Shown in pieces: positions 35,690 through 46,989 of a stretch of 64,000 bases of DNA (within the stretch, counting starts at the first letter, position 1; each line of letters starts with the position of its first letter). Origin of the DNA: Triticum aestivum (Eukaryota > Streptophyta > Magnoliopsida > Poales > Poaceae). The notes under the pieces are model-generated. The model saw only the letters and a program-made list of their open reading frames with translations. It did no database searches and was not told where the DNA came from. Position numbers and translations under genes: made by a program. The stretch lies in the NCBI RefSeq assembly GCF_018294505.1, contig NC_057813.1, positions 318,083,191-318,147,190 on the forward strand. The letters run 5' to 3'.

Positions 35690-37085
35690 GTTCCACTCGG
35701 AAGCCTATCCCCAGGAATGTGTTCTTGGAGCATCTCCACACCCCATCAGTACAAGAAGATACCTTCAAGGAAGAGCCCCCGCAACCGATAAGTTCAACCA
35801 ATCCGACTGAGATTGAAGTCCCAGCTGTGGTCCAGATCATGGAAGTCTTAGTGATCACGCCCGATTGGACGGTGTCGTACATCACGTACCTGCTCAGGCG
35901 GGAACTCCGAGAAGATGAGGATGAGGCCCACCAGATAGTCCATCGATCAAAAGCTTTCATGGTGATAAAAGGGCGGCTTTATAGAGAAAGTGTCACTGGA
36001 GTGGCTCAACGCTGCATCACCCTAGAAGAAGTTTGAATGATCCTAAACAATATCCACTCAGGGACCTGTGGTCACCATGCGTCCTCTCGGACCATCGTGG
36101 CCAAAGCATACCAAGCGGGATTATATTGGCCTCGTGCAAATGAGATGGCATAGGATATAGTCGACAAGTGTGCAGGTCGTCAGTTCTACTCCAGCATGTC
36201 TCATAAGCATGTGTTTGCCTTGAAGACTATTCCACTCGTCTATCCATTTGCAGTCTGGGGGTTGGATATGGTTGGACCCTTCAAGACTGGCAGAAGTGGT
36301 TTCACTCATCTTCTCGTGGCAGTCGACAAGTTCACCAAATGGATTGAAGCCAAGCCTATCAAAAACCTTGACTCAAGCACTATAGTCAGCTTCATCAGGG
36401 AGTTGATATTCAGATATGGAGTCCCTCACAGCATTATCACAGATAACGGCTCCAATTTTGAATCCGATGAGTTTAAGGCGTTCTGTGCTTCCCAAGGCAC
36501 TCGGGTCGACTACGCGTCCATTGCACACCCGTAGTCAAATGGCCAAGCAGAAAGGGCGAATGGTTTGATCCTTCAAGGGATGAAACCCCGACTGATGCGT
36601 GACCTCAAGCACGCTTCCGGAGCTTGGGTGACTGAGTTACCATCCGTCCTATGGGGACTAAGAACAATGCTGTACCGGTCGACTGACCGAACCCCTTTCT
36701 TCTTGGTGTACGGCGCCAAGGCTGTGCTTCCGAGTGACTTGCTGCATAATGCTCCCCGAGTGGAACTCTTCTCAAAGGCTAAAGCAAAATAGGCACGCCA
36801 AGACGCAGTTGACCTCCTGGAAGAGGAACGTGAGATGGCTCTGATCCGGTCAACCATCTATCAGCAAGATCTGCGTCAATTCCATGCCCGTAATGTCAGA
36901 GGTCGAGCGTTCCAAGAAGGAGACCTTGTGCTCCGAGTGGATCAGAAACGGCCTCACAACCTTGGACGGCCTAGGAAGGTCCCTTCATCATCACCAAGGT
37001 GCTTAACAATGGAGCGTACCACATCTACAACGTAGCAAAGAAAATGGACGAGCCACACGTGTGCAACGCAGAACTGCTTCACCCT
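35690..37085 (+). pseudogene. Element C integrase (stops and frameshift)
   Basis: Integrase of the Tat type. The core carries Asp in WGLDMVGPF, Asp in IITDNGSNF and Glu in NGQAERANG, so D-D-E is kept. Stops are at 36034-36036, 36151-36153, 36532-36534 and 36790-36792, with a frameshift near 36970 before the C-terminal domain. The zinc-finger region (about 36050-36190) is decayed. The first block (35719-36036) links RNase H to integrase (LLRRELREDEDEAHQIV). Confidence 0.85.
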
Positions 37086-37201
37086 TTCTATACCTAAACC
37101 GCTCAGATCGACGAGTTGTAATAAGAGTCCTTCAGTTTTCTTACCAAAGACAAGATTTTTGCAGTATCTTAATGATTGATTTCCCGTAATCATTTGTGTT
37201 C

Positions 37202-38395
37202 GAATCCCCCAGTGGGTGGCTTAGTCGCGAACCTGATTCGTCTAAGTTAAAAATCACTTCGAGTGGAGAGCAATCCTCCCACCTGGGGACTTAGCTGTGA
37301 CCCTGTACTCGCCTAAGTTAAAAACATTCTAAGTGGAGAGAAATCCTCCCACTCGGGGGCTTAGCTGCAACCCCGTACTCGCCTAAGTTAAAAAAACATT
37401 CCGAGTGGAGAGAAATCCTCCCACCCGGGGGCTTAGCTGTGCCCCCGTACTCGCCTAAGTTAAAAAACACTCCGAGTGGAGAGCAATCCTCCCACTCAGG
37501 GGCTTAGCTGCGACCCCGTACTCGCCTAAGTTAAAAAACACTCCAAGTGGAGAGCAATCCTCCCACTCGGGAGCTTAGCTGCGACCCCATACTCGCCTAA
37601 GTTAAAAAAAACATTCCCAGTGGAGAGCAATCCTCCCACTCGGTGGCTTAGCCGCGAACCTGATTCGCCTAAGTTAAAAAACATTCCGAGTGGAGAGCAA
37701 TCGTCCCACTCGGGGGCTTAGCTGCGACCCCGTACTCGCCTAAGTTGAAAAACATTCCGAGTGGAGAGCAATCCTCCTACTCGGGGGCTTAGCCGCGACC
37801 CCGTACTCGCCTAAGTTAAAAAACACTTCGAGTGGAGAGCAATCCTCCCACTCGGGGGCTTAGCTGCGACCCCGTACTCACCTAAGTTAAAAAAAACACT
37901 CCGAGTGGAGAGCAATCCTCCCACTCGGGGGCTTAGCCACGAACCTGATTCGCCTAAGTTAAAAAACATTCCGAGTGGAGAGAAATCGTCCCACTCGGGG
38001 GCTTAGCTGCAACCCCGTACCCGCCTAAGTTGGAAAACATTCCGAGTGGAGAGCAATCATCCCACTCGGGGGCTTAGCTGCGACCCCGTACTCGCCTAAG
38101 TTAAAAAACACTCCGGGTGGAGAGAAATCCTCCCACTCGGTGGCTTAGCTACGACCCCGTACTCGCCTAAGTTAAAAAACACTCCGAGTGGAGAGCAATC
38201 CTCCCACTCGGGGGCTTAGCTGCGACCCCGTACTCACCTAAGTTAAAAAACACTCCGAGTGGAGAGCAATACTCCCACTCGGGGGCTTAGCTGCGACCCC
38301 GTACTCGCCTAAGTTAAAAAACACTCCGAGTGGAGAGAAACCCTCCCACTCGGGGGCTTAGCCGCGACCCTGTACTCGCCTAAGTCGGAAAGATC
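37202..38395 (+). repeat. 71-bp tandem repeat array, about 17 copies
   Basis: Units of about 71 bp on the frame CCGAGTGGAGAGCAATCC...GGGGGCTTAGCTGCGACC...CGCCTAAGTTAAAAAACA. Each unit contains the inverted pair CCGAGTGG/CCACTCGG and can fold back. Most units carry GACCCCGTACTCG; three (near 37217, 37646 and 37930) carry GAACCTGATTCG. Units 7-8 and 11-12 share the private variants AATCGTCCC and AAGTTG, so a four-unit block of about 284 bp was duplicated. Tandem repeats at this position are known in Tat-lineage elements. Confidence 0.92.
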
Positions 38396-38399
38396 CTCT

Positions 38400-38555
38400 G
38401 AGCTACGCCACAAGTACAACGTATGCTCCATCACGATCCGCAAGGACGACGAGGTGTTGACTGGACACATCGACAGAGCTGCGTCACAAGTACAATGTAC
38501 ACTCCATCCCGATCCGTAAGGATGACGAGGTGTCGATCGATCACATCGTCAGAGC
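38400..38555 (+). repeat. Two-copy ~78-bp duplication after the 71-bp array
   Basis: GAGCTACGCCACAAGTACAA... and AGCTGCGTCACAAGTACAA... are two diverged tandem copies, both running on through GATCCG(C/T)AAGGA(C/T)GACGAGGTGT. They lie between the array and the antisense ORF. Confidence 0.75.
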
Positions 38556-38713
38556 CACTCGACGAGGAGTGCAAAGGTCAAGTTCCACTCAGAATCAAAA
38601 AAACATCCGAAAGCGATAAAGGCAAAGCCATCATATTCAAAGAAACCCAAGTTCAGATAAATCCCGCAAAAGTTCAGAACCACAGCAGGCAGAAGTACTC
38701 AAGCATCAGCCCT

Positions 38714-40618
38714 AAAAGACTTTAATGGTGACAAAACCACTCAGCATTCCGAGGCAAATAAAGGTGGGGTATAATGTTTGTTCACTCGGCGGGAGGAGGA
38801 CTTGCTGGCTCGACGAAGCTGTCGAGGTCAATGCTGTCTGCGAGACGAGTAGCAGCGTCGATGAAGGTGTCCATGAAGGACTGGAAGTTGAGCTTCTTGG
38901 TGTTGGCAACCTTGAGAGTCGCCAGCTTGTCTTCTCTGACATCCTTGCAGTGGACTCGGACCAACGATAGAGCAACAACGGCACCACAGCGGGCAGACGA
39001 CTTCTTCCACTCTTGCACTCGACCAGGGATTTCATTCAATCGAGTCATCAGAGACTCGAGATCATTCTGCAGTTCCACTCAAGGCCAGAGTTCAGTGTCA
39101 ATCCGCGACATCGCCACCTTCAGACGAGCAAGATAATTCATAGCACTGTCCAGACGAGACTCCAATCGTAGCACGTTCATCATGGCGTCATCTTTGATAG
39201 GAGAGTTTATGGGGTCAAGACCTGTCTCGATCCGCCCAGTCTCCGCTTCAAAGTCTTGACAGAGTTCTGCACAGTCGGAAAAGCGGTGAGTCTACAGTTA
39301 AATAATGAGTCGACAATGGCAAATCAGTCGGATGAGAGGAAATACCTTCAAGCTTTAGGACCAGTTTCTCAGCAAGTCGTCCCAGATAAGCCTCCAGTTC
39401 GCCTTCTTCGGCATGAGATTTCCAACCTTGTCAGTCAAGGTAACCTTGTCCTTCTTCAGCCACGCAACCTCCTTGTTCGCTTCAGTAACAGCAGTCTTCA
39501 GCTTGGAGCTCTCCTCTTCCAACTTATTGACTGAGGCCAGCTTCTTATTAGCAAGTGTTGTTTTCTCTGGCGCCTCCTTCTGAGCTGCGGCAAGGTCTTG
39601 ATCCTTCTTCTCCAGAGCCTGCTTCATTTTCTCTAAAGAAATAACATTCTTCAGACGAGCTTGGAGTTGACAGTTTTCACTATGCACGTCTGTTCGAGTG
39701 AAGTCACTCGGTTCAAGGGACTCAAAGGAAAAAAGTCATAAGGTGGACAGTCGACGAATTATTACCTCCCATGGTAGCTGCTTCTTCCTGGGCCTTCTGG
39801 AGATTATTCTTGGCGAGCTCCAGGTCGAGGTTGAGGCTGATCTGCTTCCTCTCCAATTCAGCAAATTGGGCTCCAAGATCACAAGATTTCTGCGGTCAGC
39901 AAATAAGATATGTCAGTCAACAGAAACAAAGGTCAATCACATCGAAAATTGCTCTAAGACTACCGCTGAATCAAACATTCAACACTAGTCTTGGGGACTA
40001 CACCTAGTGGGTGCACTTGGCATGCCCACACTGGTCCAGTTTTCCACTCAGCATGGTCTGCCCAGCATGAGTATGCAAAAAAACAGAGAGAGAGATTCTC
40101 AGACCCCAGTCGACTGCCAGCAATCGACGCGGTCTCAGGGACTACACCCAGTGGGTGCACTCTGCGTGCCCCCACTGGTCTGGATTCCACTCGGATCAAG
40201 CTATTTAACCGAGTGAAACAACAATGAAGTGACATTAGACAAAGACCCCCGTCGAATCAAATATCCAACGGCGGTCTCAGGGACTACACACAGTGGGTGC
40301 ACTTTAAGTGCCCCCACTGGTTCATAGATACACTCGACTCAACTTGGTCAACTCAAGCAGAAGAGCTATTCAACACTAAGTCAAAACACCCAGTGGGTGA
40401 TTGGATGCAAAATGCAGACTCATGATAGATGCACATAAAGGTTCCAGAACGCTCATCCAGGGACATCTTATGGACAGTAAAGCAGCAGCTGCGACTACCA
40501 TATCATAGCAAGGCAAAAATCAAATTGAGAGATCAGTCGGAAATCAACTGACCTTGACATTAACGTGCATAGCAGAGCTGGCATTGTAGGCAGCCTGACT
40601 GGCCTCGTGCACCACCTT
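38714..40618 (-). pseudogene. Element C antisense spliced ORF (coiled-coil, gypsy-type transposon protein), 3' exons
   Basis: A minus-strand gene-like unit with at least four exon blocks: about 40618-40558 (ends before GTCAGT), about 39897-39762 (after GCAG; ends before GTAATA), 39690-39300 (ends before GTATTT) and about 39275-38785 (ends ...EPASPPPAE stop). The product would be mostly helical, with a Lys/Glu coiled coil (KKDQDLAAAQKEAPEK, NKLEEESSKLKTAV) and a C-terminal conserved block (LMTRLNEIPGRVQEWKKSSA). I recognise it as the C-terminal part of the antisense ORF of Tat-lineage elements (putative gypsy-type transposon family). A one-base frameshift near 39400 and a stop near 39080 break it; LTR F removed its 5' end. 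Confidence 0.75.
39990..40330. repeat. Three ~140-bp repeats inside the first intron of the antisense ORF
   Basis: Three copies starting near 39990, 40134 and 40273, each with GGGACTACAC...AGTGGGTGCACT and then GCCCCCACTGG or a close variant, a CCAGTGGG/CCCACTGG-type inverted pair. The copies are diverged. Confidence 0.75.
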
Positions 40619-41179
40619 TGTCGGTGTTCTAGGAACGGGGGTCCCCAGACTTGCCTGCCTGTGGCCTGCAGCGTGGCTCAGTAGTGGCCCAATACGGCCC
40701 GTCTTCATCAACCTAAGTTCAAGACCCTCGCGAGGGGCCAAGCCTCGCGGGGCGAACAACGCAAGGCTTCCTCAGGGGCGGCCTCACCAGGCAGGCTCGC
40801 GAGGAGGCGGAGAGATCAAGGCAAGGAGTACCTCGCGAGGTGCTCGTGACGCAAGACATGACGATCAAGACCAGGCGGGCGCCAGGCGGGCGCCAGGCGG
40901 GCGCCAGCCTGCGCAGTGTCCTCGTTTCCTCTTTGGTGCAAAGGGGGCAAGCACAGGTGCGGAGTACCAAGGCGTCAAGCAAAGGTTTCCATATTGGTGC
41001 AACGAGACCAAGACCAGCAGGACGGCAGGATGGACGTCACCGTGGAGCCCAAGACGGCATCGCCAGTGCCTTTGGCAGTCGAAGACCACCTTTAGTCATG
41101 ATAGCTTGTACTAGTTGTCCCCTTTCAAAATGGCCGTTGTTGGCTCCCTTCCCGCTCAATATTTGGGAAGAGGACCAGG
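40619..41179 (+). repeat. Partial LTR (F), 5' part
   Basis: Begins TGTCGGTGTTCTAGGAACGG at 40619, a start I recognise as a common Triticeae LTR, and runs 561 bp until the E LTR begins at 41180. It contains three to four copies of CAGGCGGGCGC (40872-40906) and GCGAGG-rich stretches. The rest of this LTR is not found further right, so it was truncated when or after E arrived. Confidence 0.7.
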
Positions 41180-41645
41180 TGAGGGAGTCCTGGATTAGGG
41201 GGTCCTCGGACAGCCGGACTATATACTTTGGCCGAACTGTTGGACTATGAAGATACAAGATTGAAGACTTCGTCCCGTGTCCGGGTGGGACTCTCCTTTG
41301 CGTGGAAGGCAAGCTTGGCAATTCGAATATGTAGATCTCCTTCTCTGTAACCGACTCTGTGTAACCCTAGCCCCCTCCGGTGTCTATATAAACTGGAGGG
41401 TCTAGTCCGTAGAACAACAATCATAATCATAGGCTAGCCTCTAGGGTTTAGCCTCTACGATCTCATGGTAGATCAACTCTTGTAATACTCATATCATCAA
41501 GATCAATCAAGCAGGAAGTAAGGTATTACCTCCATCGAGAGGGCCCGAACCTGGGAACATTGTGTCCCCCGCCTCCTGTTACCATTATCCTTAGACGCAC
41601 AGATCGGGACCCCCTACCCGAGATCCGCCGGTTTTGACACCGACA
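41180..41645 (+). repeat. LTR (E), 466 bp
   Basis: Bounded TGAGGGAGTCC...ACACCGACA. Contains TCTATATAAACTGG (about 41380) as core promoter. Directly followed by TTGGTGCTTTCATTGAGAG (41646-41664), the primer-binding-like start of an internal region. The same LTR family occurs on the minus strand at 63049-63442. It resembles the Fatima-type LTR from memory; not verified. Confidence 0.88.
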
Positions 41646-43231
41646 TTGGTGCTTTCATTGAGAGTTCCACTGTGTCGTCACGATAAGGCTTGATGGCTCC
41701 TTCAATCATCTGCCACGATGCGATTCAGGGTGAGGTTTTCCTCCCCGGACAGATCTTCATATTCGTCGGCTTCGTATTGCGGGCCAACTCGCTTGGACGT
41801 CTGGAGCAGATCGATAGCTACGCCCTGGTCATCAGGTCAGGTTTGGAAGCCTGAACTACACTGCCGACATATGCGGAGATTTGATCTTCGACGGATTCGA
41901 GCCCATGGCAGGCGCGCCGAGCAGTCACGATGAGCATGACTTAGATCTGCCATCGGACGGTGTTCAGGAATCACACCTAGGGCTGCCCTGGCTTTTAATC
42001 CGGAGCAGATCATGCCATCCAAGGATGGGTGGATGGACCCCGCCATGGAGGCCGCACACTCATCGGCGCTAGAGCTGAACACAGACCTCGCCTCCAAGGA
42101 GATATGTGTCGTCGGACCCTCAGACTCGTCTCTGATCATAGGTTCCGAACCACGTGCATCCGTGCCTATTGAATCTGATTGGGCACCGATCATGGAGTTT
42201 ACCTCCGCGGATATCTTTCAGCACTCACCTTTTTGTGACGTGCTAAATTCACTGAAATCTCTCTCCCTATCAGGAGACCCTTGGCCGAACTATGTCCGGC
42301 TTGAGTGGGAAGCAGACGATGAATAAATTCGTTCCCCACCCACCACCCACTTAATAGCCACTGTCGACGACTTAACCGACATGCTCGACTTCGACTCCGA
42401 AGACATCGATGGTATGGACGACGATGCAGAAGAAGAACAGGAACCACCGCCCACAGGGCGCTGGACAGCCACCTCATCATATGATATATATATATATATA
42501 TGGTGGACACGCCCACAGATGGCGATGGCGATGAGGCAACGGGGGATAATCCCCTTGAGAAGTAATCTAAGCACCGGCATCATCGGCGCCGCTCTAAGCC
42601 TCGCCATAGCAAAAATAGCGATGCCGGCACAAGAGACAATAGCACTCCGGATGGTGCCAAAGACGAAAACAATCCCGTCCAGCCAAGCTTCGAGCAAGCC
42701 GGACAGGAGGATGGGCGTGATAGCCTTGATAAACAGGCAATGGATGGAGACTCGGAGGATGATAATTACATGCCCCTCTCCGAAGACGAGGTGAGCCTCG
42801 GTGACGAAGAATTCATCGTGCCTAAGGACCCCGTCGAGCAGGAGCGCTTCAAACGCCGGCTTATAGCCACTGCAAAAAGCCTGAAGAAAAAGTAGCAGCT
42901 TCAAGCTGATCAAGATCTGCTAACTGATAGATGGACTGAGGTCCTGGCAGCCGAGGAATACGGACTCGAGCGCCCAACCAAAAGTTACCCAAAGCGCAGG
43001 TTGCTACCTCAACTCGAGGAGGAGGCATTAAAGCCTAAAGGTGCCCCTGCTACCTCCATCTGACAAAACCATCCACCAAGATATTACTAAATGAAATGGC
43101 AGAAAAGTCACTGACACCCAGACCGACCATGCGGAGCCAACCACCACACGTCAAGACCCAGGGAAAGTTAGGCCCTGTCTCCCTTCTCGTGCCTGACAAC
43201 GGCAAACGCGGGTGATGGGCCCAGGGGCTAT
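41646..43231 (+). pseudogene. Decayed leader/gag of element E
   Basis: Follows LTR E in the same orientation. Reading through many stops gives acidic stretches typical of the N-terminus of Tat-type gag (DDEFIVP-like, LIATAKSLKKK, RWTEVLAAEEYGLERP near 42780-42990). No complete frame exceeds 140 codons. A (TA)n microsatellite lies at 42482-42500. It stops at the solo LTR at 43232; protease to integrase are absent. Confidence 0.6.
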
Positions 43232-43986
43232 TGTCAGTGTAAGCAAAACCAGGGTATTGCTAGCACGGTGCGCTGGGTCTCGACTGTGGACCCATGGGTA
43301 TTCTCCGACAAGGGCATAGCTCCAAAAGACTCCAGTCAGCCTGGTGAACTGTGACGCAAGATGCATGAAATGGTTTTGAGTACAGGGTCTAACTTTTCCC
43401 GGGAATCGCTTTACAAAGGCTTCCCGGGATGTGGTGCTGCCCGGAGAGAGAGGATCCTGATTTCAGACTAGTTCGTAAACGCCCCATACCCTGATCACTA
43501 CTGCCCATGTCAGCAGAGGGATGGGGGCTAAATGACTAGTCCACGCGCACAAGCTCGGGTAAGATCTCTGTATGGGTGAAGTCAACTACAATGGCTACAG
43601 GGTGGTTTGCCTACGCATGTGCGCACACGGCCATACTCCGTCGGTACAAGCTAGAGCCAGCCTACCCAATGTAATATTTAACCAATGAGAGCCTCTGCGA
43701 GAGGTCCCGACATGCCCTACAAATAGGGGAAGGCTACGGACTCACAAAGTGAGGGATAGGCAACTCAAGTCACACATTGTATCCAAACACAGTATGAAAT
43801 AAAGAGCAAATGCAGTAAGGTATTACACCATCAAGGTGGCCTGAACCTGGGTACTTGTGTGTTCCACCTTCTGTTCTTCCTCCCTCTTATCGATCATGAC
43901 CTAGGAAGCTAGACGCGTTCAGTCCCTCTCCGAACTCTCAAAGTGTCGTAGCTAACAGCACAATGTATGGATCTTAAACCCTGACA
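43232..43986 (+). repeat. Candidate solo LTR (755 bp)
   Basis: Starts TGTCAGTG and ends CCCTGACA, an inverted TGTCAG/CTGACA terminus. CTACAAATAGGGGAAGG (about 43722) is a TATA-like box, followed by AATAAAGAG (about 43798) as a possible poly(A) signal, the order expected in a + strand LTR. Flanks are GCTAT and GTTGT, not a clear duplication, so it may be a solo LTR with decayed TSD or a fragment. Confidence 0.55.
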
Positions 43987-45133
43987 GTTGTGATATTCAG
44001 CTCGTAAAGTCCGCGACCTAAGACAGCGCGTGCATGATATGAAGTCATATGTTTCTGCGGTACTATATGCGCTTCTATTCTAGAAATGGATTGAAAGTAT
44101 ATTTAGAATAGTACTGCATATGGGGTCTTATACGACCACCGCGATGCAATCATCGTGCAATCATGTCGGTCAACCCACTGTAGAGTGTACATCACTCCAC
44201 ACGGCATTGATGTCGGTCAGAGCGACGAGACTGGACGAGTGGGTGACGTCGCTTCAGTGCCGATGCAGCGACCGAGAAGCCTACTTTGGCTGGTGCGCCG
44301 CATTGAAGTCGGCTGCCCGTTTGTTCACCTGGCCACGCCTACTTATGCATGGTTCAGGCGCCGTCCACACCACACTCCACATCCTCTTCTCTCCACTTAC
44401 CAGCTCGACGAAGCGGTCGCTAAGATCTGGGAGGATTGGTCGCTCCGAAACACCTCCGCTGTCGTGCCGCTGGCAGGGGCAAGGACAGGGCTCCTGATCG
44501 GCGTTGGCCAAGGAAGCCCTCCGCACGGCCTAGGAGGAAGCGGAGTGGCTTCTCAGCGTCAGGCGATGGTCGGGCAGGGCTGCCACGTCCTTGGGCCTTT
44601 CCGCCACTAGAAGGACCACTCCGGCAAGGAGGTGCCGCTGGCCAGGCATAGGTCACCGTCCGCTACAAGTTAGTTTAGGGTTTTTTACGTTTTAGTTGAA
44701 GTTGAACGAACAAATATCGTCTAGTTTATGACAAATATATTAAACCTATATGTCTATTTGCATGAATTCCAATCATATTGCATGAATTATGTTTGCATTG
44801 TTCGAGTTTGTTTCTATGCTGGGCGAAGATTTAGGAGTGTTGGATGGCCAACTCCTGAATCACACATCCATAGATAAATACTATGTCCGTTTTAAGCCGG
44901 CGTTCACGCATCCACGAGATGATCCAATTTTATACTAAAGTTAGTATAAAGTTAAGTCATCTATTTTGAAACGTCTATGTCCGTTTTGAGGACCGACGTT
45001 AGAATGCTAACACCCTATGTAAGTTTTTTTCCCTTTTTGGACCTCTGTTATTCCCTCTTAATTTGTACTACCTCTATAAACTAATACTACCTTTGTACCA
45101 AAATATAAGACGTTTTTAACTAAACATCATATA
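43987..45133. other. Unclassified intergenic stretch, probably DNA-transposon debris
   Basis: A GC-rich part (44100-44660) has short ORFs on both strands with no recognised domain, followed by an AT-rich part (44680-45080). A half Stowaway-like piece (TTTGTACCAAAATATAAGACGTTTTT, about 45097) precedes the MITE. I cannot assign a family or gene. Confidence 0.4.
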
Positions 45134-45213
45134 CTCTCTCCGTCCCATAATATAAGAGCGTTTTTGGCACTACTGATACGGAGAGTGTGCAAGACATTTT
45201 AGATCAGAGGGAG
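45134..45213. mobile_element. Stowaway MITE (diverged, ~80 bp)
   Basis: Starts CTCTCTCCGTCCCATAATAT after TA (45132-45133) and ends AGAGGGAG before TA (45214-45215). The left half is canonical for Triticeae Stowaway; the right half is diverged and reads like a different subfamily. Confidence 0.75.
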
Positions 45214-45699
45214 TAGATGAGACAAATTATTCCTTTCTTAGTTAGTACTACCTCAATGAATTGTTAAGAAATACTAGTAAACCAACTCAACAAAGTCTAT
45301 CAATATTATTCACGCTGCAAAAGCAAGACAATTACGCCGGCAAGAAACGATGGTTGAATAAAGCATTTGACGGAAGTATACAGGATTCTGGGCCATCTTC
45401 TCCACGTTATATATAACGTACAATGAAATACGGAGCAACAAATGTGTACAGTCATTTAGCTCCGTGCTCCACTACGGGGAAACACCATGGGAATACAGAA
45501 ATCCAGGTTAGGCCACCAAGGCCTATTCTCAGCACTGTGAAGATATCAGGGTTCAGTGAGGTCATAATGCTTGATGTTAGCATTGCAACGTTCAGATCTT
45601 TGTGAGGAGCCACCGGTAGGGTGCAGCCACTATAAGCAATTTCTCTCTTACGTTTTCATAACTAACAGAAGCATTTCACCATTCCAAATTCCCATATAC
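45214..45699 (-). other. RER1 3' flank, likely containing the 3' UTR
   Basis: About 0.49 kb after the RER1 stop codon (45702-45700) with no other gene. No perfect AATAAA is visible on the minus strand, so the poly(A) site cannot be placed. The composition is that of ordinary single-copy plant DNA. Confidence 0.45.
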
Positions 45700-45756
45700 T
45701 TAATCCTTGGGAAGTGTGAGATCATCTGCAGAAGCTGCCCTTTTCCCATTATAACG
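45700..45756 (-). CDS. RER1: RER1 coding exon 3 (C-terminal tail)
   Basis: After a 91-bp intron (45847-45757, GTACCT...TTTGTCAG) the frame continues as RYNGKRAASADDLTLPKD and ends with TAA at 45702-45700. This is the short cytosolic basic tail; K/R-rich C-termini in RER1 serve COPI binding. The exon is too short to be found by ORF length; the splice phase (0) and tail composition support it. Confidence 0.85.
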   Translation of the reverse strand, partial: RYNGKRAASADDLTLPKD

Positions 45757-45847
45757 CTGACAAATAAACCAAATATCAACAACATAACATATATTAAGAT
45801 TATGTGAGCAAGTTGTAGAACTAACTGAAATGATTTATCTAAGGTAC

Positions 45848-46028
45848 CTGTTTCCCAAAGGTGAATGGAACATATCTGTATTTCACCATGTGAAGGATCT
45901 GACGCTTCATTGTGACAGTAAACAACACCACCCAATAGAAAAGAAGGATAGGCCAAAACACTGGCACATCGAACACACTGAAGAATGTCATGCCAAAAGC
46001 AATGCAGAATGCTTTAACTATAGAATAC
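45848..46028 (-). CDS. RER1: RER1 coding exon 2
   Basis: The acceptor TTTGCAG at 46035-46029 is preceded by a pyrimidine-rich stretch. The first base completes Trp135 in the family's FKFWYS motif. Residues 136-195 include the hallmark [14 protein letters not shown] and [22 protein letters not shown], covering membrane segments 3 and 4. The donor is CAG|GTACCT. The block is highly conserved among plant, animal and yeast RER1 proteins and fixes the identification. Confidence 0.95.
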
Positions 46029-46080
46029 CTGCAAAGGAGAAAACAGAGTAAAGGTCTTAGCAAGGAACACAAACGATCGG

Positions 46081-46989
46081 TTGAATTATTTCTTTTACCC
46101 ACTCACAGAAAAATAACCCCGTAAAAAATGAAGAGAAGTTAACTATATCCTTCAAGGAAATCAACTGCATAGGAAAACCTTGACGAAATGGTATTTTTCA
46201 TGGATTAACGTCCTTTTGGGTGCAATAAACACCATAATCATAGCAAATAGCAAGATGCTAATCAACGTTCAATATCTTCCAACGTAGATGGTACTCAATT
46301 TTCCAGCTGACATGATTTTATAACAACGGCACAAATATAAAGCACAAAAACAACAAACCTTACAACGTTAGATGCAAAGTCAACAGTAACATTTTTGGAA
46401 AATATCAATACAGCCAAAAAAATATTGAGGAATTATCATGGAAAAATAGCAGGGTACGTCACATATTACCAACCAGGAAACCAGAAGAACTGCTTAAAAG
46501 TAGAAAACCACTGGCAGCAGATTGTCAAACCCATTGACTGTGTGCTGTAATGGCTGAATAGTGCGGTTGGCTCAAACCAGCAAACACTGGGTATGGTAAA
46601 GTTATCCACTGTAAAATCTTCTATTACAAGAAAACAAATGGTGATGATTACAGCATGACACTGGATTGGTTAGAGGGAATGCAATCATATGCAGGCTTTG
46701 AAGGGTGCCTGCTTGAATACTGAATAACTTGCAAAAAAATCAGCAGTTAAACAGAGAACAACATTATACCATGGAATGATCCATAAGTAATGATATTTTT
46801 TGTAATGATGCTAATATGCCACCCAATAGAGTTTAACTAAAGAAGAATACGTGTACCATACCAACTAGAATTTGTATGAATTTTTCTAGAAAAAACTAGA
46901 ATTTGTATGACATATGCCCTTTGAGTTAACTCATATCAACAATAGTTTAACAAAAGAAACCATAAAGAGGAACATAACTCATATGGCAA
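46081..46989. other. Intron 1 sequence next to exon 2
   Basis: AT-rich sequence with no recognised repeat or CDS. Probably ancestral intron DNA. Confidence 0.4.

Larger units (their letters stand above)
35690..40618 (+). mobile_element. Element C right part: integrase, 71-bp array, antisense ORF
   Basis: Continues element C after element B; the codons for A-K-I before 7787 join G-S-T-R-K here. Order is integrase (35690-37085), a 3' non-coding zone with tandem repeats (37202-38555), and a minus-strand spliced ORF (38714-40618). It ends where LTR F starts at 40619. No 3' LTR of C itself is recognised, so the element may continue beyond F or be truncated. Confidence 0.82.

Noticed and set aside
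37202..38395. Regular 71-bp repeats as a possible CRISPR array
   Set aside because: No unique spacers separate the units and the genome is plant nuclear. They are simple tandem repeats of a Tat element.
40544..40759. Minus-strand ORF MFAPRGLAPREG...
   Set aside because: It is a chance fusion of LTR F with the last codons of the antisense exon of element C; the LTR boundary at 40619 lies inside it.
44120..44656. Overlapping ORFs on both strands as a possible host gene
   Set aside because: No domain, no splice structure and equal openness on both strands in GC-rich DNA. Left as unclassified.
45648..45956. Alternative RER1 ending by read-through of intron 2
   Set aside because: The frame used there is not the RER1 frame. 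In the true frame retention ends after two codons at a TAG, whereas splicing to 45756 gives the usual basic tail.
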